Origin: Bacteroidota bacterium
GTDB taxonomy: Bacteria > Bacteroidota > Bacteroidia > Bacteroidales > B18-G4
Reading direction: 5' to 3'
Assembly (NCBI GenBank): GCA_018831055.1
Contig: JAHJRE010000186.1
Span: 1 to 54,331, forward strand
DNA: 54,331 nt
Each line of letters begins with the position of its first letter. Within the stretch, counting starts at the first letter, position 1. Both the position numbers and the translations under genes were made by a program. Below, piece after piece: positions 51,643 to 54,331 of the stretch. The notes under the pieces are model-generated. The model was not told where the DNA came from and ran no database searches. It saw nothing but the letters and a program-made list of their open reading frames with translations.

Positions 51643-52947
51643 TTAATGTTTTCTGTTGAATCTGTCTTCTATATATTTTAACGCTTCCCGTATTTCCAGG
51701 GCTGCACTTGCAGGTCCCACCCTGATGTAAAATTCCTCACCAAAACCTTTTTGTTGCAGAAAAACCGGGAATGGAGCGGGATTGCATGAAACACGGCATA
51801 CGGTTTTTCCGTCAAATTTTTCCAGGATAGTTTTAACATAAGGTGAAGATTCCTGCCCGAGGGATGATTTAACCAGATTCCAAAAATGGAGGAGGAATTT
51901 GTCATCATTTTCAAAGACATCGATTTCAATGCCGCTGATGGATCCATCGTCACGCACACCTATAAGAAGATCGCCGCCGGAAGAGTTTAAAAAGGCAGCA
52001 ATAGATTTAAGGCTTGCATGTTCTATGGCGGGGTTCTTTTTGTTCTGGTATACATCCCAGCGCAATGATGTTTTGAATTCCAGAGTATCACTTTCACCCT
52101 CCCGGATAAGAGATAACACTCCCATAAAAGAATTCCCATTTTCTTCGAAAAGAGATAAATACTCCTTCACCTGAATTGCTTCTTCGTACAAACGGCGGAA
52201 CATCATTACCGCCGATCCGGCATCCTGCACTAAATCATGACTCTCGGGTTCATATCCTGTAACTCCGGGAAGACTAGCAGCATATTGTTCCGGAAACTTC
52301 AGGTGGGTGGCAACCCATAAGTTTACATATTCTGAAGCAATAATCCTTCCTGAAACAAAAAGTAAAGGAAGCAGAATACCGCTTCGGTGATAATGCAGTA
52401 ACAGACAAACTGCCGATCGCTGCATTGGATTCATAGAAAGATAGGCATCCGAAATACGGTCATGAATAAAACTCTGGCCGGCTACATCCTTTTCTTCAGG
52501 CATAATGCCGGTAAACAGGAAATTGTTAATAGAGGTATTGATCTCCGAAACACCGGTATAGATCAGATTAAGGATATAACTATTGTTTTCAAGTAGCTCC
52601 AGCGTTTTATCATTATCATTTCCGGGAATAACATTTATTTTTCCTGTTTTAATACCAACAAGTATGTCTTCATCCGCCAGTTTCTGCATTCCCAGCGCAA
52701 GGGGATCATTTCCCAGGTCGAGAAAATCCTTTTGAAAGGAGAATAAAGTATAGGGGTTGACAGAACCTGTATCAACATGACCATCAAGGCTCAGCCGGGT
52801 CAGAATGTGTTTGAGCAGTCTTGCTTCAGGGTGAGCTATTTCATAACCTCCGGGAGTAAGCAGGGGATTTCCGTTAAGGTACAATGCCCAATCGTTATCA
52901 CGCATTATCAAGTCGAAACTACTCATGTTACCGGCATTAATTTCCAT
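51643..52947 (-). CDS. AlbA_2 (Schlafen-like) domain protein, putative regulator
   Basis: The 434-aa protein has an AlbA_2 domain in its C-terminal third: 'GESDTLEFKTSLRWDVYQNKKNPAIEHASLKSIAAFLNSSGGDLLIGVRDDGSISGIEID' (about 283-345). The rest is unassigned and rich in acidic and hydrophobic stretches. AlbA_2 domains are usually nucleic-acid binding and occur in many predicted regulators. It lies upstream of, and on the same strand as, the glycogen operon, separated by 72 nt including a -7 box. A regulatory link is only suggested by position. Confidence 0.7.
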   Translation of the reverse strand: MEINAGNMSSFDLIMRDNDWALYLNGNPLLTPGGYEIAHPEARLLKHILTRLSLDGHVDTGSVNPYTLFSFQKDFLDLGNDPLALGMQKLADEDILVGIKTGKINVIPGNDNDKTLELLENNSYILNLIYTGVSEINTSINNFLFTGIMPEEKDVAGQSFIHDRISDAYLSMNPMQRSAVCLLLHYHRSGILLPLLFVSGRIIASEYVNLWVATHLKFPEQYAASLPGVTGYEPESHDLVQDAGSAVMMFRRLYEEAIQVKEYLSLFEENGNSFMGVLSLIREGESDTLEFKTSLRWDVYQNKKNPAIEHASLKSIAAFLNSSGGDLLIGVRDDGSISGIEIDVFENDDKFLLHFWNLVKSSLGQESSPYVKTILEKFDGKTVCRVSCNPAPFPVFLQQKGFGEEFYIRVGPASAALEIREALKYIEDRFNRKH

Positions 52948-53070
52948 ATAAAAGGGCTTATTGATAAAGGGTAAAATTAGTGAATTTCTGGTTTACGCCA
53001 GGATAAAACCCTGCTTATTGAGAATTTCCTAAAAAATGAAACCAGGTGGTTTACCTGAGAGTTTTTTTTC

Positions 53071-53078
53071 TATTTTTG
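53071..53078 (+). promoter_or_regulatory. putative -7 box (TATTTTTG) of tRNA-Ser(UGA)
   Basis: TATTTTTG(C) fits TAnnTTTG and ends 5 nt before the tRNA 5' end, so the transcript would start almost at the mature end. TTT at 53050-53052 lies at the -33 distance. Confidence 0.55.
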
Positions 53079-53082
53079 CCGC

Positions 53083-53169
53083 GGAGGAATGGCAGAGCGG
53101 TCGAATGCGGCGGTCTTGAAAACCGTTGACCGTTTACGCGGTCCGGGGGTTCGAATCCCTCTTCCTCCG
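53083..53169 (+). tRNA. tRNA-Ser (anticodon UGA)
   Basis: The seven-base acceptor stem GGAGGAA/TTCCTCC, the anticodon arm GCGGT-CTTGAAA-ACCGT giving anticodon TGA, a long variable arm and the T-arm GGGGG-TTCGAAT-CCCTC form a complete class II serine tRNA reading UCA. The CCA end is not encoded (GCAA follows). A terminator hairpin lies just downstream. Confidence 0.95.
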
Positions 53170-53183
53170 CAATATTAAACATG

Positions 53184-53209
53184 AAACCCGGCCAAACCGG
53201 GTTTTTTTT
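53184..53209 (+). terminator. intrinsic terminator after tRNA-Ser(UGA)
   Basis: AAACCCGG, loop CCAAA, CCGGGTTT then a T-run make an 8-bp stem, 14 nt after the tRNA. Confidence 0.88.
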
Positions 53210-53212
53210 ATT

Positions 53213-53300
53213 ATATGGCTATATGGTTATATGGTTAGGTGGCTATATGACTATATGGCTATATGGCTATATGGTTAGATGGTTAGATGGTTAGGTGGTT
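53213..53300. repeat. tandem array, 8-nt unit ATATGGYT
   Basis: Eleven head-to-tail 8-nt units run in phase from just after the tRNA terminator. They are mainly ATATGGCT and ATATGGTT, with AGGTGGCT, AGATGGTT and AGGTGGTT variants. No coding frame or spacers are present. A GC-rich hairpin element follows 20 nt later. Confidence 0.9.
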
Positions 53301-53320
53301 AGCTCAGCAAAGGAATATAA

Positions 53321-53358
53321 CCCCGGCTTTCGCCGGGGCAGGCCCTGGCGAAACAGGG
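53321..53358. repeat. GC-rich hairpin element, related to the one at 10386
   Basis: CCCCGGC-TTTC-GCCGGGG (53321-53338) is a perfect 7-bp hairpin; a second, CCCTG-GCGAAA-CAGGG (53344-53358), follows. The word CCCGGCTTTCGCC is shared with the palindromic element at 10386-10455. No T-tract follows in either direction, so a terminator role is not supported. Confidence 0.65.
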
Positions 53359-53373
53359 ATAATTAATTATTGT

Positions 53374-53465
53374 TGGCGGAGAAAGAGGGATTCGAACCCC
53401 CGGTCCCGCTATCGCGGGACAACTGATTTCGAGTCAGCCCCGTTCGACCGCTCCGGCATTTCTCC
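53374..53465 (-). tRNA. tRNA-Ser (anticodon CGA)
   Basis: On the minus strand the acceptor stem GGAGAAA/TTTCTCC with discriminator G and encoded CCA is seen, with anticodon arm GCTGA-CTCGAAA-TCAGT (anticodon CGA, reading UCG). The variable arm has a 7-bp stem (GTCCCGC-GATA-GCGGGAC), and the T-arm is GGGGG-TTCGAAT-CCCTC. It is convergent with tRNA-Ser(UGA). A -7 box TAATTTTG lies upstream on the minus strand at 53478-53471. Confidence 0.95.
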
Positions 53466-53470
53466 GGGGG

Positions 53471-53478
53471 CAAAATTA
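53471..53478 (-). promoter_or_regulatory. putative -7 box (TAATTTTG) of tRNA-Ser(CGA)
   Basis: On the minus strand TAATTTTGC matches TAnnTTTGC and ends 5 nt before the tRNA 5' end, the same spacing as in the other serine tRNA. No -33 TTG is seen. Confidence 0.5.
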
Positions 53479-53544
53479 ATACAATTTTTTTATGATTGGC
53501 CACAGCCTTTAACTTGCCAATAAAAACCGTTAACTTATTAACAC

Positions 53545-53575
53545 TTGACACGGCTGCAATATTTGCTAATTTTGC
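53545..53575 (+). promoter_or_regulatory. Bacteroidota promoter of the final partial gene
   Basis: TTG at 53545-53547, a 19-nt spacer and TAATTTTGC at 53567-53575 are a textbook Bacteroidota promoter. Transcription should begin near 53581, with a 46-nt leader before the ATG at 53627. Confidence 0.85.
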
Positions 53576-53626
53576 TTAAGGTTAGTTAGGATTTCGAAAT
53601 CAGGGAAATAATTTATTAATAAAAAG

Positions 53627-54331
53627 ATGAAACAGTTTTTAATCATTCTGCTTAGCTTCACCCTTTTTCACCAGGCATACTCCCAAAAGGCAGGAAACCT
53701 TCAGGCCTACCTTTATTATACTACTTTTCTCTCCCCCACCGATGGTCCGTATGTTGAAACCTATCTTTCGGTGGTAGGACAAAGCGTAAAATTTGTTCGT
53801 GGGACCAACGGCAAGTATCAGGGAAGTGTATCCGTTACAGTAATATTCCGGCAGGGAGAAGAGATTGTTGATTTTGCAAAATACGAATTGCTTAGTCCTG
53901 AAATTGATGATACCACACAGGTGAATTTCAATTTTCTGGACCAGCATCGCTACCTGCTTTCCAATGGGAAATATGACATGGAAATCATTATTGCCGATCA
54001 AAACCGTAAGGTAAAACCCTATATTACCACAGAACCAATATTAATCGATTTCCCGGGCGATCAGGTAAGTATTTCAGGGATAGAATTGCTGGAATCCTTT
54101 GAAAGATCGGATAAAGCATCGGTGATCAACAAAGGGGGATTCGACCTTATCCCTTATGTTCATAATTTCTATCCACAGGAAATTAATCGTATGATGTTTT
54201 ACGCGGAGATATACAATGCTTCATTAACATTCGGTGATGGTGGGCCCTTTTTATTAACATGGTATATTGAATCATTTGAAACCCGCTCAAAGCTCGAAAA
54301 GTTTGTAAGAAATAAAAGAGAAACCGCAAAA
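53627..54331 (+). CDS. secreted protein, N-terminal part (cut by window end), GWxTD-type candidate
   Basis: The frame opens at ATG 53627 and stays open for 235 codons to the window edge. It starts with a signal peptide (about 1-19, ending QAYSQ). The mature part begins 'AGNLQAYLYYTTFLSPTDGPYVETYLSVVG', which resembles the N-terminal region of Bacteroidota GWxTD-domain proteins. The GWxTD motif itself would lie beyond the window. The strong promoter upstream and the continuous frame support a real gene; the function is unknown. Confidence 0.75.
   Translation, partial: MKQFLIILLSFTLFHQAYSQKAGNLQAYLYYTTFLSPTDGPYVETYLSVVGQSVKFVRGTNGKYQGSVSVTVIFRQGEEIVDFAKYELLSPEIDDTTQVNFNFLDQHRYLLSNGKYDMEIIIADQNRKVKPYITTEPILIDFPGDQVSISGIELLESFERSDKASVINKGGFDLIPYVHNFYPQEINRMMFYAEIYNASLTFGDGGPFLLTWYIESFETRSKLEKFVRNKRETAK

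Noticed and set aside
53321-53358. Terminator for the minus-strand serine tRNA
   Set aside because: The hairpins are strong but no T-tract follows on the minus strand, and the same word occurs at 10.4 kb in a different context.
53639-54001. Minus-strand open frame of 120 codons
   Set aside because: It is antisense to a secreted protein frame that has a signal peptide and an excellent promoter; the minus frame has no promoter or recognisable protein features.

Overview
The window looks like chromosomal DNA of a Bacteroidota bacterium, most likely of the order Bacteroidales. Three things support this. There is a short (287 aa) primary sigma factor of the Bacteroidota type. The start sites are preceded by TAnnTTTG -7 boxes, some with a TTG -33 box, and not by Shine-Dalgarno or E. 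coli-type promoters. There are also a type IX secretion C-terminal sorting tail, 'FFSC'-type lipoproteins and a two-enzyme glycogen metabolism typical of the phylum. No phage, plasmid, transposase or CRISPR feature is visible; gene content is mostly housekeeping plus envelope and nutrient uptake.

Layout. 0-6.1 kb: an operon with two FtsX/LolC-E-like ABC permeases, a T9SS-exported protein, the LolD/MacB-like ATPase and an outer-membrane barrel. 6.1-12 kb: rpsO, pnp, rpoD, rpe and pepD, with two clear intrinsic terminators. 12-20.8 kb: a small outer-membrane protein and a beta-helix lipoprotein. These are followed by an SGLT-like sugar symporter divergent from a galM lipoprotein, a membrane-TPR protein, and a DUF3298 protein next to MscS. 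21-27.6 kb: a phosphate uptake region with an Na/Pi cotransporter, a beta-helix lipoprotein, an OprP-like porin and a PiT permease. A Pho-box-like direct repeat sits between the divergent porin and PiT genes. 27.6-37.2 kb: prmC, a P-loop kinase plus a sucrose-phosphate-synthase-like glycosyltransferase, a YigZ-family gene, dnaA, a low-molecular-weight phosphatase, a serine/threonine dehydratase, an RsmI-like methylase and an ABC-2 exporter pair. 37.4-52.9 kb (all minus strand): an M48 protease, a VWA-like membrane protein, fabG, a giant glycogen synthase-phosphorylase fusion, an atypical SDR, GH57, GT4, a debranching enzyme and an AlbA_2 protein. 53-54.3 kb: two convergent serine tRNAs and the start of a secreted protein that runs off the end.

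Novel structure. Six intergenic places hold tandem arrays of 7- or 8-nt units, each array with its own word and mostly C/T or A/G variation between units. Two of the arrays sit beside GC-rich palindromes. The other signals worth following are the Pho-box-like site, a relay of two mini-ORFs linked by ATGA overlaps in front of the kinase gene, an SDR lacking the catalytic Tyr/Lys, and the unusual placing of a T9SS cargo gene inside an ABC transporter operon. Assignments rest on motif recognition by eye; no database search was run.
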